64,000 nt of DNA from JBBDIM01 sp040880405 (GTDB lineage Bacteria; Planctomycetota; Planctomycetia; Pirellulales; Pirellulaceae), in NCBI GenBank assembly GCA_040880405.1, contig JBBDIM010000042.1, forward strand, positions 1-64,000, given 5' to 3'. The position numbers and the translations under genes are program-made. Below are positions 19,430 to 29,319 of the stretch, piece by piece; position 1 is the first letter of the stretch; each line of letters begins with the position of its first letter. A model generated the notes under the pieces. It was given only the letters and a program-made list of their open reading frames with translations, was not told the DNA's origin and did no database searches.

Positions 19430-19764
19430 TTCTCAGCGTGTCCCTTGCGCACTTGCGTGGCAAAATGGAGATTCGGATACCCCACAGTCGAAATCAATGG
19501 AGTGGGGCAGGGCGGGGAAAGGTAGGGGAGATACCGGGTGCGGCACGACCGGCATTATAGCGGGGCCCGATAATTCGAAGCAACTGTTTCTTGGGGAGAT
19601 CGCTCGCGGTATCGGCGATTCTCGCGGCACGCCCAGTGGCCCATCAAAATATCCCGATTAGGAGTTCACCCTAGAATTACCGCGGGTACGTAGCGAGACG
19701 GGGCCGCCTGGCACCATGAAGATCTTATGAACGAAGGAACCGTGAAGTTGTGGCGAGGTCTGTT
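19430..19764. other. intergenic region upstream of the PQQ gene
   Basis: 335 bp between the PQQ gene start and the stop of the thioredoxin-like gene, both on the minus strand. It must contain the PQQ-gene promoter. I see no confident promoter boxes, terminator or RNA gene. Confidence 0.4.
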
Positions 19765-20868
19765 TTACGGCTCCGACAGCAGTTGTTCGATCTTCTCGGT
19801 CAATAGCTTTTGCCCCTCCGCCCCTTGCCAGTTCAGCTCTCCGTACCACCAGGCGCGGATGCGGCCGTGGCGGTCGACAAGGTAAACCGAGGGCCACATC
19901 GCGTTACCCCACGCGTTCCAGTTCGTTTGGTCGTTATCCATCAACACGGGAAATGGGAGCCGATCCGACTTGAGCTTTCCCAAGAGTGCCTCCATTTCCC
20001 GTTCGCGGTCGGTCTCCGGAGTGTGAATCCCGATCATCACGACATCTCGGTCCGCCAATTTCTCGTGCCAAGTCCGGTACGCTTCATAGTTACGGACGCA
20101 ATTGATACACCCAAAGGCGAAGAAATGGACGATCCGCACCTTTCCCGCGAGCGACGGTTCAGTCAGGGGGCCACCTTGGACCCAATCTTCCGCCGTGGCG
20201 GAGATACCGGGCCAGCGGAACGTTACTTTTCCGAGCTGATCGACCGAACTCGGCCCACCCAACAACTCGGCCCAGTCGCCGAGTTGGTCCTCTGTTAGGG
20301 TATTGATGATCCGCTGCTGTCCTTCTTCCGCTGCCGCTTTGTACTCGCCCTGAACGTCCCCATCGGATTCTCCCGCGTTTGCCCGCTTTTGGAGTTCCGC
20401 GAGTTGCTTTTCCGTCTCTGCGAAGATCGTGGCGATCTCCTTCCGCTGCGTGGTCGAAAGTTTTAGCTTATCGGCCACGTCGTCCCGTTTGAGGGCAGTG
20501 GTCCCTTGGGCTCGCAAAGTGATCTCTCGCAGCCGACGTCTTTGGGGAGCGGTTAAGATTTTTTCCCCCTCTTGGTTCCAAATATCGATGCCAGCCCGCC
20601 ACGCCGCGGCGACGGTCTCCGGCTTGCGTTGCCGCGCCGGCCAGATGATTTGGTCGATCTTGTCATGGATTGGGCGGAGCGCCTCTACCTGCCGATCTTG
20701 CAGCTTCAAATCGCGAACCACGGCCGGGTCGCGAACCAACAGTAAGCGGGGATCGTCGAGTTGACCCAAAAAGAGTTGCCCGTGTGGGTTTTGCTGAGCC
20801 TGGGCGACCGCCGCGAGCCCTACGAGCAGGGTCAAGGACCATGCCAACCGACGTATGTGGCTAACCAT
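19765..20868 (-). CDS. secreted thioredoxin-like (redoxin) protein with N-terminal helical domain
   Basis: 367 aa from the ATG at 20868, with signal peptide SHIRRLAWSLTLLVGLAAVAQA. Residues ~25-200 form a charged helical region (periplasmic LTXXQ-like, e.g. LKLSTTQRKEIATIFAETEK, LTEDQLGDWAELLG). The C-terminal ~150 residues are a TlpA/ResA-type thioredoxin fold with VHFFAFGCINCVRNYEAY; CINC is the redox pair. WPSVYLVDRHGRIRAWWYGE is the cis-Pro region. Likely a periplasmic thiol oxidoreductase. No operon partner is evident. Confidence 0.85.
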   Translation of the reverse strand: MVSHIRRLAWSLTLLVGLAAVAQAQQNPHGQLFLGQLDDPRLLLVRDPAVVRDLKLQDRQVEALRPIHDKIDQIIWPARQRKPETVAAAWRAGIDIWNQEGEKILTAPQRRRLREITLRAQGTTALKRDDVADKLKLSTTQRKEIATIFAETEKQLAELQKRANAGESDGDVQGEYKAAAEEGQQRIINTLTEDQLGDWAELLGGPSSVDQLGKVTFRWPGISATAEDWVQGGPLTEPSLAGKVRIVHFFAFGCINCVRNYEAYRTWHEKLADRDVVMIGIHTPETDREREMEALLGKLKSDRLPFPVLMDNDQTNWNAWGNAMWPSVYLVDRHGRIRAWWYGELNWQGAEGQKLLTEKIEQLLSEP

Positions 20869-20982
20869 TACCTGATGTGTCCCCCAATTCACGAGGCCCC
20901 GCCGACTGGAGTTTACGGGGTATTCATTTGAATCCCATCAGGCAAGTTTAACGCGCTCACCTCGTGGGCTCTGTGAATTGTA

Positions 20983-21390
20983 TCACGTTATCGGGCTACT
21001 TGCCGGGGGCGGTTGGTCCGGGTCTTCCGGAGAGGGGAGGGCTTGTTCTCGGGCCGAGGCCTCCAAGTCGTGCCGCTCGCGGAGTTCGTCCATCACCGTT
21101 CCATGCCATTGTGGGACGTCCGTGAAGTAGGCGGCTTGGGCGATCATATGAGCCGCCACCGGGGCGGTCAAAAACAGGAACGCGATCACAAGCAAGGCCC
21201 GCGTGGAAACACCCAGATCACCAAAATGGATGGCAGCGGCGAACAGGAGGCAACTCACCCCCAGAGTACCCGCCTTGGTTGAGGCGTGCATCCGAGAGTA
21301 GAGGTCCGGCATTCGGAATACGCCGACCGCCGAGAGCAAAACAAACAGCGTTCCCACGATCAGAAAAATGATGACGAAAATTTCGCTCAT
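20983..21390 (-). CDS. mrpG: Na+/H+ antiporter subunit G
   Basis: 135 aa with three hydrophobic segments. FFLIVGTLFVLLSAVGVFRMPDLYSRMHASTKAGTLGV is the family hallmark. Last gene of the seven-gene Mrp/Mnh operon; its start overlaps mrpF by 4 bp. The polar tail (RHDLEASAREQALPSPEDPDQPPP) is cytoplasmic-looking and longer than in typical MrpG. Confidence 0.93.
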   Translation of the reverse strand: MSEIFVIIFLIVGTLFVLLSAVGVFRMPDLYSRMHASTKAGTLGVSCLLFAAAIHFGDLGVSTRALLVIAFLFLTAPVAAHMIAQAAYFTDVPQWHGTVMDELRERHDLEASAREQALPSPEDPDQPPPASSPIT

Positions 21391-21674
21391 AGCGTTCTCC
21401 CTTTGGCGATGAAAAACGCGAAGGCGATTGTGCCAATAAACGCGATCAGGGCCAAGACCACGGCCACGACCAAAAACACCGGCTGCTCGTACTCGATCGC
21501 GAAGACCGAGATAATACCCACCGTAATGATCCCGATCAGATCGAGCGCGATCACGCGGTCAGGCAAGGTGGGGCCCATCATCAATCGCGCAAAGGTGAGG
21601 ACCAGCGAAAGGATCAACGTAATCAGAATCACTTCCGTGAAGTACGGGTAGGTTTGCAAAGCCGCGAAGATCAT
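21387..21674 (-). CDS. mrpF: Na+/H+ antiporter subunit F
   Basis: 95 aa, three membrane segments. LARLMMGPTLPDRVIALDLIG matches the MrpF signature (GPTxxDRVxAxD). Small inner-membrane subunit of the Mrp complex, 4-bp overlapped with both mrpE and mrpG. Confidence 0.93.
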   Translation of the reverse strand: MIFAALQTYPYFTEVILITLILSLVLTFARLMMGPTLPDRVIALDLIGIITVGIISVFAIEYEQPVFLVVAVVLALIAFIGTIAFAFFIAKGRTL

Positions 21675-22144
21675 CGCATTACCTCCAGGAGCGGACGTTC
21701 CACGCCCTCTTTGATTTCCCGTCTTAACTCGTCCGGGTCTCCGATGAACATCGAGTGCACATACAAGACTTTGTTGTCGTGAGAGACGCCAAGCGACATG
21801 GTCCCAGGAGTAAGCGTGATAATGTTCGCCACCATCGCAATCTCGACAGGGGTCTTGGCATCCAACGGCACGGCAACGACACCCGGCCGCATATAAATCG
21901 CGGGGGTAATCACATCGTAGGCCACTCGCATATTCGACATGAACATCTCCTTAGCGAAGATGCCCATGAACACAACGAACTTCCAAACCTTTCGGAAGTA
22001 GTTCGTCGGACCAACGATGGGACGCATAAACCACAGTACTACAAACCCGATGAGGTACCCGATGATTAGGCTGCCGAGCGAAATGTCGGCCGTGGCGGCC
22101 GCCCAGATCAAGGCCAGCAGGATATTCCAGACAATGTAGATCAT
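21671..22144 (-). CDS. mrpE: Na+/H+ antiporter subunit E
   Basis: 157 aa. Two N-terminal membrane segments are followed by a cytoplasmic domain with the family pattern ANIITLTPGTMSLGVSHDNKVLYVHSMF. Overlaps mrpD and mrpF by 4 bp each, so translation is coupled. Confidence 0.93.
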   Translation of the reverse strand: MIYIVWNILLALIWAAATADISLGSLIIGYLIGFVVLWFMRPIVGPTNYFRKVWKFVVFMGIFAKEMFMSNMRVAYDVITPAIYMRPGVVAVPLDAKTPVEIAMVANIITLTPGTMSLGVSHDNKVLYVHSMFIGDPDELRREIKEGVERPLLEVMR

Positions 22145-23679
22145 GACTTCGGCCCCAGTACGGTTTCCACGTAGTTGCCCGGTCCATGCGGATCGAGCAG
22201 TTGCCGAACGGTATCTTGTGCTAAATGGAGCATCGGTTCGGCTAGGACACCAATCAGGATCGTCAGACTACCGAGCATGACAATCGGGATCAGCATTCCG
22301 TAGACACCGCGGCGATCCGTCGGCGACAGATCCGCCATATGGTGCGTGCTTTTTTGGCCCGCATGTTCCTCTTCCGGCGGCTTCTTCCAAAACGCCTCGT
22401 TCCAGATCTTCATCATCGAGAAGACGGTCAACAGGCTAACCGCCAACGCGACCGCCACAATCCCATAGCTTTCCGCCTCCAGGCCCCCACGAATCAACAG
22501 GAACTTGGAGAAGAACCCGGAGAGGGGCGGCACCCCAGCTAATGAGAGGGCCGGAATCAAAAACAGGATCGAGAGCAAAGGACTATCGCGATACAGCCCG
22601 CCCAGCATTTTGAGGTCGTACGTTCCCCGGATCCGCCGCACCACACCGCTTACCAAAAACAGGTTCGCCTTCACGATGATATGGTGCATGATATAAAACA
22701 CCGAGCCGGTCAGGGCCATCTCGGTGAAGAGTCCCAACCCCATCAGCATGTAGCCGATCTGACTGACGATATGAAACGAGAGAATCCGGCGAAACTCGTA
22801 CTGCGCCGCGGCCCCTAACACCCCGGTCACCATGGTTAACCCAGCGACAATCAGAATCAAGGTGTGGGTAAACGCGATCTCATGTACGAAAATCAGGGTG
22901 AACACGCGGATCAACGCGTAAACACCTACCTTGGTCAACAGACCTGCGAACACCGCCGAGACGGCCGCCGGGGGTGAGTGATACGAGGCGGGTAGCCAGA
23001 AGAACAGTGGGAACGCCGCCGATTTAATGCCGAAGGAAATCATAAACAGCAGGGCGATGATTGTCTCCTGCCGAAAATCCTCTACCTCGGCCAATTTCCG
23101 GCCCAAGTCGGCCATGTTCAGCGTCCCCGCCAACCCATACAGCAAGCCAATCGCGGCCAAAAACAGGGCGGAGGAAATGAGATTCAAGGTGACGTATTTG
23201 ATTGCCCCTTCGACCTGAGCCCGTTCGCCACCCAAGGCCAACAGGACGAACGAGGCCATTAGCATGACCTCGAACCAGACATACAGGTTGAAGATATCGC
23301 CCGTCAAAAATGCGCCGCAGACACCCATCAGCAGCACTTGGTATAGCGGGTGATACCCAAACCGTTCCCGCGCCTCATCGATACTGAAATACCCGTAGAT
23401 CGCGACTGACACCGCTACAATTGCGGCCAACAACACCATGATGGCGCTGAACAGGTCGGCGACCATTGTAATGCCGAATGGCGCGATCCAGTTTCCCATT
23501 TGGGCGGACTGGATTCCTTCGGTCCGGACGATCACCAACAAACCAATGGCGGAGGCCAGCAAGGCAAACGCGCCAATAATACTGGCGATCCGCTGCCACG
23601 CAAGGTTCGTCCACGCGAACATACAGACGATCGCGGTGATCAACGGAATCAGGATGGGTGCGACTATGAGGGCGTTCAT
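22141..23679 (-). CDS. mrpD: Na+/H+ antiporter subunit D (NuoN/L-like)
   Basis: 512 aa, about 14 membrane segments. A member of the proton-translocating complex-I antiporter family: GIKSAAFPLFFWLPASYHSPPAAVSAVFAGLLTKVGVYALIR contains the conserved lysine on a broken helix. Together with MrpA it forms the ion-translocating core. A C-terminal soluble loop (KKPPEEEHAGQKSTHH) is polar. Confidence 0.95.
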   Translation of the reverse strand: MNALIVAPILIPLITAIVCMFAWTNLAWQRIASIIGAFALLASAIGLLVIVRTEGIQSAQMGNWIAPFGITMVADLFSAIMVLLAAIVAVSVAIYGYFSIDEARERFGYHPLYQVLLMGVCGAFLTGDIFNLYVWFEVMLMASFVLLALGGERAQVEGAIKYVTLNLISSALFLAAIGLLYGLAGTLNMADLGRKLAEVEDFRQETIIALLFMISFGIKSAAFPLFFWLPASYHSPPAAVSAVFAGLLTKVGVYALIRVFTLIFVHEIAFTHTLILIVAGLTMVTGVLGAAAQYEFRRILSFHIVSQIGYMLMGLGLFTEMALTGSVFYIMHHIIVKANLFLVSGVVRRIRGTYDLKMLGGLYRDSPLLSILFLIPALSLAGVPPLSGFFSKFLLIRGGLEAESYGIVAVALAVSLLTVFSMMKIWNEAFWKKPPEEEHAGQKSTHHMADLSPTDRRGVYGMLIPIVMLGSLTILIGVLAEPMLHLAQDTVRQLLDPHGPGNYVETVLGPKS

Positions 23680-24023
23680 CGATCGGTGGAGGTCATATCG
23701 TCAATGTCATCGGTGCGGAAGGTCTGATGCACGCGGCTTACCAGCACGATGGCGAAGGCCAGCACCCCGAAACTAATCACGATCGCGGTTAGTATCAGGG
23801 CCTGGGGAATCGGGTCAGCCGCGCCTTCCGGGGGCACTTTCGCGCCCTCGGCAACCAGCGGCGGAAGTCCCCGAGTCAGGCTTCCAGCGGTAAAAATCAA
23901 TAGGTTCGCGGCGTGGCTCAATAGGGCCAGACCGATCAATAACTTGACGATGCTCCGGCGCATCATCATGTAAAGTCCGGCGGCATACAGCCCACCAACC
24001 AAGATGGCCAGGATGGTTTGCAT
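23676..24023 (-). CDS. mrpC: Na+/H+ antiporter subunit C (NuoK-like)
   Basis: 115 aa, three membrane segments, with the NuoK-like pattern LIGLALLSHAANLLIF and PIPQALILTAIVISFGVLAFAIVL. Abuts mrpB with no gap and overlaps mrpD by 4 bp. Confidence 0.94.
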   Translation of the reverse strand: MQTILAILVGGLYAAGLYMMMRRSIVKLLIGLALLSHAANLLIFTAGSLTRGLPPLVAEGAKVPPEGAADPIPQALILTAIVISFGVLAFAIVLVSRVHQTFRTDDIDDMTSTDR

Positions 24024-24437
24024 TTAGTCCTCCGCCAGTGAAAACACGATCAACAGCGTCACACCGCACACCGCGGAATAAACGCCCAGGTCAAACAGTA
24101 GCGGGGTGCCGACATCCAATTTGCCAAACTGTCCCAGTGGGATCGCGGCCCAGATACTCGTCATAAATGGCTTGCCCATGGTCAGGCTAATCATGCCGCT
24201 GAAAACGGCCATCGAAAGTCCGATGTAAATCAACTGCCGCGGGGTGACCCGCAGGGCCTCCCGAGCCGCCGCGACATCAAACGCGATGGTATGCAACGCA
24301 AAGGCCGATGCGGCCATGAGCCCACCTGAGAATCCACCGCCCGGGGCGTTATGCCCAAACAGCAGCAGAAACACGGAAAACATCAATAGCAGCGGTTGGA
24401 GTAGCCTGGTTGTAGTTTGAAGAATCAGAGAGTTCAC
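24024..24437 (-). CDS. mrpB: Na+/H+ antiporter subunit B
   Basis: 137 aa, four membrane segments. FGHNAPGGGFSGGLMAASAFAL is the MrpB signature. Its start overlaps the mrpA stop by 4 bp. Confidence 0.94.
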   Translation of the reverse strand: MNSLILQTTTRLLQPLLLMFSVFLLLFGHNAPGGGFSGGLMAASAFALHTIAFDVAAAREALRVTPRQLIYIGLSMAVFSGMISLTMGKPFMTSIWAAIPLGQFGKLDVGTPLLFDLGVYSAVCGVTLLIVFSLAED

Positions 24438-26758
24438 GTTTTGTCCTCCCGATCTTCGGGCCGCAAATTCAAGAGGGCGTAAACGCCCAGTCCGGCGATG
24501 GCCAGCACGGTTATTTCTCCCATGGTGTCGATTCCGCGGAAGTCGACCAAAATGACGTTCACGATATTATGGCCATGGGCCAGCGGAACGCTGTTCTCGT
24601 TGTAGTACTCGGCAATGGTCGGAAACCATTGCCCCTCTCCAGCCAACAGCACGAGGACGGTCATCAAGGCCCCCGCCGAGGCGGAGATCACCAAATCGCG
24701 AAATCGTGTCGCCGTAGAGGATAACGGCGTGTATGCCTCCAAGCGGTAAAACACCAGGACAAACAAAATGACGGTCAGGGTCTCGATCACAAACTGTGTG
24801 ATCGCCAGATCGGGTGCCCCGAACATGACGTACAAGATACCAACCCCATACCCGACCACACCCAGGGCCGCGATCGCTGACAATCGGTTTGAGGCGTGGA
24901 CCGCCATGCCCGCCGCGACCAGGATGATAAGGGCCAGCCCCACCTCATGAATCTGCAAGTCGGAAATCGTGAAGATCTCCGGCGGCAACGCCTTGCTAAA
25001 CAGCATCACGCCGCCGACCAGGATGACCGTCGTGAGCACGATGGTCAGCAAATAGAGCCGCAGGTAACCATTTTGCAGGAATCGCGTCTGTCCGGCAGCC
25101 ACGACATTCAGCCCATGCAGGGCACCCTCGTACCACTTCGTCGGCCCGTAACGTCCCGAGAGATCCCAGCGCTGGAGCGTGTCGCGAATTGGCGTGATAA
25201 AGAAGAACAATGCGAGACCGCCAGCCAAGGCCACAATGTCCAACAGCAACGCGAGATTGAATCCATGCCACAGCGCCAAATGAAACTTGGCCGGCTCGCC
25301 AATCACCGCAGAAACGGCGGGGGCGATCACATTTCCATCCAAAATCCAGGGGGCAATGCCGACCGTCAAGCCAAAGATTGATAACACCAACGGTCCCAGC
25401 CACAGACTTAAAGGACCGTTGTGGGCATGTTCCAGAACTTCCTGCCGCGGCCCGAAGAACGGCTGCCAACCGACCAATGCCGCGACAGTCACCATCAGGG
25501 AACCGGCGACCAGCGCCGCGATCGTCAATACCAGGTACCAGGTGGAATGCAGGGCCGCTTCAAACAGCAGTTCCTTCGCCATGAACCCGAAGGTCCCCAT
25601 GACACCCGCCATGGACAGGGCGGAGAGTCCTGCGGCAATCGCGACGAGCGGCATTGATTTGGCAAGTCCACCCAGGTTCTTGATATCGCGCTGCCCCGTC
25701 TCATGATCAACGGCACCCGCTACCAGGAACAGCGCCGCTTTATACAAGGCGTGAGCCACCAAAAAGGTCATCGCGGCCTCGACCGCGTACTTTGAATTGC
25801 CCATCCCCAGCAGCATCGTAATCAGCCCCAGCACGCTCATCGTGGTGTAGGCCAAGAGCCGTTTGAAATAGGTCTCGCGAATCGCCAAGTACGCCCCCGC
25901 GACCATGGTGATCGCCCCCGCTGTCGTCACCACGTAAAGCCACGTATCGGTGCCAGCAAACAGCACGTGAATTCGGGCCATCAGGTAGATGCCCGCCTTA
26001 ACCATCGTGGATGAGTGCAAATAGGCACTAGCTGGCGTCGGAGCCGCCATCGCATTGGGTAACCAGAAATGGAACGGGAACTGGGCCGACTTGGTAAACG
26101 CACCCAACAGCAGAAGCACCAAGACCCAAGGGGCCCGCGGGTTCTGCTGGATGATGTCCCGGCGGGTCAGTAGTTCGGAGATTTCAAAACTACCCCCCAG
26201 ACTTCCCAGCATCAGCACCCCGGCCAGCAGGATTAACCCACCGCTGCCGGTAACCAATAGGGCCTGAAGGGCCGCCTTGCGAGCGTCCGCCTTCTCGCTC
26301 TCAAATCCGATCAACATGTAGGACGTAAAGCCGGTCAGCTCCCAAAACAGGAACATCAGTAGTAGGTTGTCGGAGAAGACGACCCCCAGCATCGAGGCCA
26401 TAAATGTCAACAAAAAGGCGTAAAAGCGGCCCGCGTATTGGTGACCACCCAGATATCCGCCGGTGTAAATCACGACCAGCGTTCCGATCCCGCTGATCAG
26501 CAGGGCGAGGATCTGAGAAAGCCCATCCAGGCGAAAGGAAAGATTCAACCCGACGCTCGGAGCCCAGGCAAACGATTGGCGAATTGCTTCTCCCTCAGCT
26601 ACCTGAGGCATTTCAGTAAGCAGGTAGGCGAATACCGCCGCGGGGTAAATCGCTAACAACCATCCTGTCCAGCCGCGCAGCCATCCGGCCAGAAAAGGCG
26701 CTACCACAGCCAGAATGAATCCCGCAGCCACAGCCAATAGCATCGTGCTTCTCGTCAC
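24434..26758 (-). CDS. mrpA: Na+/H+ antiporter subunit A (NuoL-like)
   Basis: 774 aa, the first gene of the operon and the largest Mrp subunit. The NuoL-like antiporter domain is clear from FLFWELTGFTSYMLIGFE and KSAQFPFHFWLPNAMAAPTPASAYLHSSTMVKAGIYL. The C-terminal ~200 residues contain the MrpB-like extension usual in MrpA (GVGILYVMFGAPDLAITQFVIETLTVILFVLVFYRL). The full A-G set is present, so a complete group-1 Mrp complex exporting Na+ in exchange for H+ is expected. Sodium and pH homeostasis would fit a marine planctomycete. Confidence 0.95.
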   Translation of the reverse strand: MTRSTMLLAVAAGFILAVVAPFLAGWLRGWTGWLLAIYPAAVFAYLLTEMPQVAEGEAIRQSFAWAPSVGLNLSFRLDGLSQILALLISGIGTLVVIYTGGYLGGHQYAGRFYAFLLTFMASMLGVVFSDNLLLMFLFWELTGFTSYMLIGFESEKADARKAALQALLVTGSGGLILLAGVLMLGSLGGSFEISELLTRRDIIQQNPRAPWVLVLLLLGAFTKSAQFPFHFWLPNAMAAPTPASAYLHSSTMVKAGIYLMARIHVLFAGTDTWLYVVTTAGAITMVAGAYLAIRETYFKRLLAYTTMSVLGLITMLLGMGNSKYAVEAAMTFLVAHALYKAALFLVAGAVDHETGQRDIKNLGGLAKSMPLVAIAAGLSALSMAGVMGTFGFMAKELLFEAALHSTWYLVLTIAALVAGSLMVTVAALVGWQPFFGPRQEVLEHAHNGPLSLWLGPLVLSIFGLTVGIAPWILDGNVIAPAVSAVIGEPAKFHLALWHGFNLALLLDIVALAGGLALFFFITPIRDTLQRWDLSGRYGPTKWYEGALHGLNVVAAGQTRFLQNGYLRLYLLTIVLTTVILVGGVMLFSKALPPEIFTISDLQIHEVGLALIILVAAGMAVHASNRLSAIAALGVVGYGVGILYVMFGAPDLAITQFVIETLTVILFVLVFYRLEAYTPLSSTATRFRDLVISASAGALMTVLVLLAGEGQWFPTIAEYYNENSVPLAHGHNIVNVILVDFRGIDTMGEITVLAIAGLGVYALLNLRPEDREDKT

Positions 26759-27080
26759 TCCCAGGTTGCCGAATCACGCTCGCCGAGCGGAACCCAGCGA
26801 AGGGGATATGCATTGTTATTAGTTAGTACGCGAATTGAATCTAACGGATAGCCCCAACTCAAGGGAGACCAATGTCGATGGATTTCGTGGTCTTTTGTCA
26901 CACGTTTGGATCGATCCGATCTACTATCGATCGATCGATCAGCAATTGAACATGACTGGAAACCCCCAACAACATGACGTAATTCGGGGTTCCGTAACGG
27001 ATTGTCCGGTTGTAGTGACAATCAGTTAAGCCGCTTATGAACCAAGGACCCGCGGGGTAAGGCAAACCGACTCCGGCCAG
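26759..27080. promoter_or_regulatory. intergenic region upstream of the mrp operon
   Basis: 322 bp holding the presumed mrp promoter. A short run of GATC-based units (ATCGATCGATCGATC, ~26927-26941) is a self-complementary simple repeat. No convincing promoter boxes or terminator could be assigned by eye. Confidence 0.35.
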
Positions 27081-27923
27081 CTACCGCGTTGCGGCGAGTC
27101 GATCGAGATGGGCCAGCACCTGCTGCTCGGCCTGGGGCAGTTTCGCCTGAATAACCTGCTGAAGCGGCTCAACCGCACGACCTTCCCGGTGAGCATGCAG
27201 GTAGCCCATCAGGATTTCACGATGCTCTCCGGTCATCAGGAAATGGGCCCAGAGCCACGCCTCGGCGTAATGCTGGCTTGTCATGTCTTCCGGCACGTCC
27301 ATCACCGCCAGTCGGTTCAGATCGACCCGGAGATAACCGCTCTTCCGCAGTTCGGACAACTGGGGCAGATGCTCGTGATTAATGCGGCCCGCGAAGGGGG
27401 AGACTTCGTAATACTCGGCCAATCCCTCATCCAGCCATAAGGGCAAGGTGCCGACCGCGGTATGCAGGTAGGCGTGCGTCAACTCATGCCGCAGGTCTGA
27501 GGCGATGCTGTCCGTCCAGAGGGCATGGATGTGGCACCCGGCTTGTCCGCTGACAAAGATGGCCCGGCGGTCCGCCAGTTGCGGGAACCGCTCTTCCGTG
27601 AATTTGCGAAAAGAGGCTTCATGCTGGAACAAATGAACCTGAATCCGCCGGTTCGAGAGCCGCAGACCCAAGTCATGCTCGAGCTCGGCCCTGAGTGCTC
27701 GGACTTCGCGAATGACAGGGCTATCTTCGGGAATCGTGAAATTCGCCTCGATCACCAACGGGACCTCCGCCGCGAGCGGATCTTCGCGGAGCGGATCGAG
27801 CTTGCCCCAAAGATTACACCCCGCCAGGTTGATCAGAACGGCGATCACCAGCATCCAGCGGAGTGCCCACCCGTGTCTCTCGCGAGCGGGCCTGCGTTTC
27901 CGTACGTTTCGCTGGTTTGCCAT
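27081..27923 (-). CDS. lipoprotein with HExxH metallopeptidase-like motif
   Basis: 280 aa from the ATG at 27923 (MANQRNVRKRR); a GTG at 27959 is an alternative. A basic N-terminus, a hydrophobic stretch and LINLAGC form a lipoprotein signal. The motif LRHELTHAYLHTAVGTLPLWLDEGLAEYYE contains HELTH plus a downstream Glu, as in gluzincin-type or DUF1570-like zinc peptidases common in planctomycetes. It should face the periplasm. The start lies 44 bp from the ispG stop, so the two may be co-transcribed. Substrate unknown. Confidence 0.8.
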   Translation of the reverse strand: MANQRNVRKRRPARERHGWALRWMLVIAVLINLAGCNLWGKLDPLREDPLAAEVPLVIEANFTIPEDSPVIREVRALRAELEHDLGLRLSNRRIQVHLFQHEASFRKFTEERFPQLADRRAIFVSGQAGCHIHALWTDSIASDLRHELTHAYLHTAVGTLPLWLDEGLAEYYEVSPFAGRINHEHLPQLSELRKSGYLRVDLNRLAVMDVPEDMTSQHYAEAWLWAHFLMTGEHREILMGYLHAHREGRAVEPLQQVIQAKLPQAEQQVLAHLDRLAATR

Positions 27924-27967
27924 CCATGGTCTTTCGTTGTCTCGGCGGAATCGTGCCACACCTGAAG

Positions 27968-29173
27968 TTAGGCCTCTGCGGTCACCCGAGCGGAGATCAG
28001 CTGGTCGAGCTGCTGTTTGAGCTCACCGAGGATCTCATCATAGGGGTAGGCACCTAAACTTGCGCTACCCCGCTTCAAGTTGACATGAGTTGGACCACAC
28101 CAGAGCCCCAAATCGGCGTCGTCAGTCTCGCCCGGGCCGTTGACCCGGCAACCCATGACGGCGATCGTAATTTTGTGCTCTTTGGCGTACTCGGTCATAT
28201 CCCGCACCTGTTCCGCCAGGTCGATGAACGCCTCATTCTCGACCCGCGAACAACTGGGACAACTGATGATGTTCAGGGTGTCCAGCCCAAAATCCACCAC
28301 ACTCCGCACCCTACCGGCGGCGATATCTTCCAAGATTCCCCGCCCAGCGGCAATCTCCTCCGGCTTCCGCGCATTGGAGACGGTCAGCGAGACCCGAATG
28401 GTATCGCCAATACCGCGAGAAATGAGCTGTTCGAACGCGATGCGGGTCTTGATAATCCCATCCGGCGGCATCCCCGCCTCGGTCACCCCCAAATGCAGCG
28501 GTACATCAGGCCGCGCCTCGGCGAACCGCTGGTTCACTTCAATGACCTTGCGGGGATCGGAATCTTTCAGGGAGACGCAGAACCGGTGAAATCCGAGTTC
28601 ATCGACATACGCGCAGTGTTCCAGCGCGCTTTCGAGCATCGGCGTGATCGAGTCTTCCGGATCGTACTTACCCGCTTTGTCGGGGTCGACGCTGCCGCAA
28701 TTCACCCCAATCCGAATCGCGCAGTCATTCTGCTGGGCAACACCGACGATGTATGCGACTTTCTCCCGCCAGCTTTTTTCCCGCTCGTGGTGGTACAGGT
28801 GCCCCGGGTTGTAGCGGATTTTGTCGACATGTGGCGCCACCCATTCGGCCAAGCGGTAATTTTCCTGCAGGTCAACCGAGAGATTGGCAGACGTCTGCCG
28901 CCGAATTTCCGCCAACGCCTCGGCGTCCTTACGACTATCAACCGCAATGCGAACCACATCGGCTCCAGCCCGCTCTAGATCTAATACCTGGGCCACGGTG
29001 GCATCAATATCTTGGGTTTTGGTAGCCGTCATGCTTTGAACGGCAATCGGATTTCCCTGGCCAATGGTAAGGCTACCAATGCGGACAGCTCGCGTGGGGT
29101 TACGCTCAATATTCACCGGCAGAGTTCTCCGAAGAAGGGAAGTCGACCCCCTATTGTTCCGAACCGAGGCCAT
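27968..29173 (-). CDS. ispG: 4-hydroxy-3-methylbut-2-en-1-yl diphosphate synthase
   Basis: 401 aa from the ATG at 29173 (MASVRNNRGSTSLLRR); an extension to 29227 is open but less likely. IspG (GcpE) converts MEcPP to HMBPP in the MEP isoprenoid pathway. The TIM-barrel start TRAVRIGSLTIGQGNPIAVQSMT is characteristic. The iron-sulfur ligands are visible in IISCPSCSR and VMGCRVNGPGE. Length matches the short bacterial form. Confidence 0.96.
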   Translation of the reverse strand: MASVRNNRGSTSLLRRTLPVNIERNPTRAVRIGSLTIGQGNPIAVQSMTATKTQDIDATVAQVLDLERAGADVVRIAVDSRKDAEALAEIRRQTSANLSVDLQENYRLAEWVAPHVDKIRYNPGHLYHHEREKSWREKVAYIVGVAQQNDCAIRIGVNCGSVDPDKAGKYDPEDSITPMLESALEHCAYVDELGFHRFCVSLKDSDPRKVIEVNQRFAEARPDVPLHLGVTEAGMPPDGIIKTRIAFEQLISRGIGDTIRVSLTVSNARKPEEIAAGRGILEDIAAGRVRSVVDFGLDTLNIISCPSCSRVENEAFIDLAEQVRDMTEYAKEHKITIAVMGCRVNGPGETDDADLGLWCGPTHVNLKRGSASLGAYPYDEILGELKQQLDQLISARVTAEA

Positions 29174-29252
29174 TTTGACAACATCACCACCAGCCCCCCT
29201 AAAAAACGACTCAAACGAAACCGGCAAACCAACTACGGCCCATGCCCCCGAG

Positions 29253-29282
29253 TTGACATAATCTCCTACCAGGCGATAAGAT
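29253..29282 (+). promoter_or_regulatory. sigma70-type promoter, probably the ancestral tRNA-Arg promoter
   Basis: TTGACA (29253-29258), an 18-bp spacer and TAAGAT (29277-29282). Transcription would start near 29289, about 12 nt before the 19-bp tRNA 5' fragment at 29301. It points rightward into the element end and away from ispG, so it has no other gene to serve. Confidence 0.65.
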
Positions 29283-29300
29283 ACGTCACCTGAAAAAAAT

Positions 29301-29319
29301 GTCCCCGTAGCTCAACTGG
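29301..29319 (+). repeat. attL: 19-bp copy of the tRNA-Arg 5' end
   Basis: GTCCCCGTAGCTCAACTGG is identical to the first 19 nt of the tRNA-Arg at 43569. It marks the left boundary of the integrated element. The heptamer TCCCCGT recurs at 29322 and 29340 just inside the element, with TCCCCGTCAA at both inner copies; these could be extra core-like recombinase sites. Confidence 0.85.
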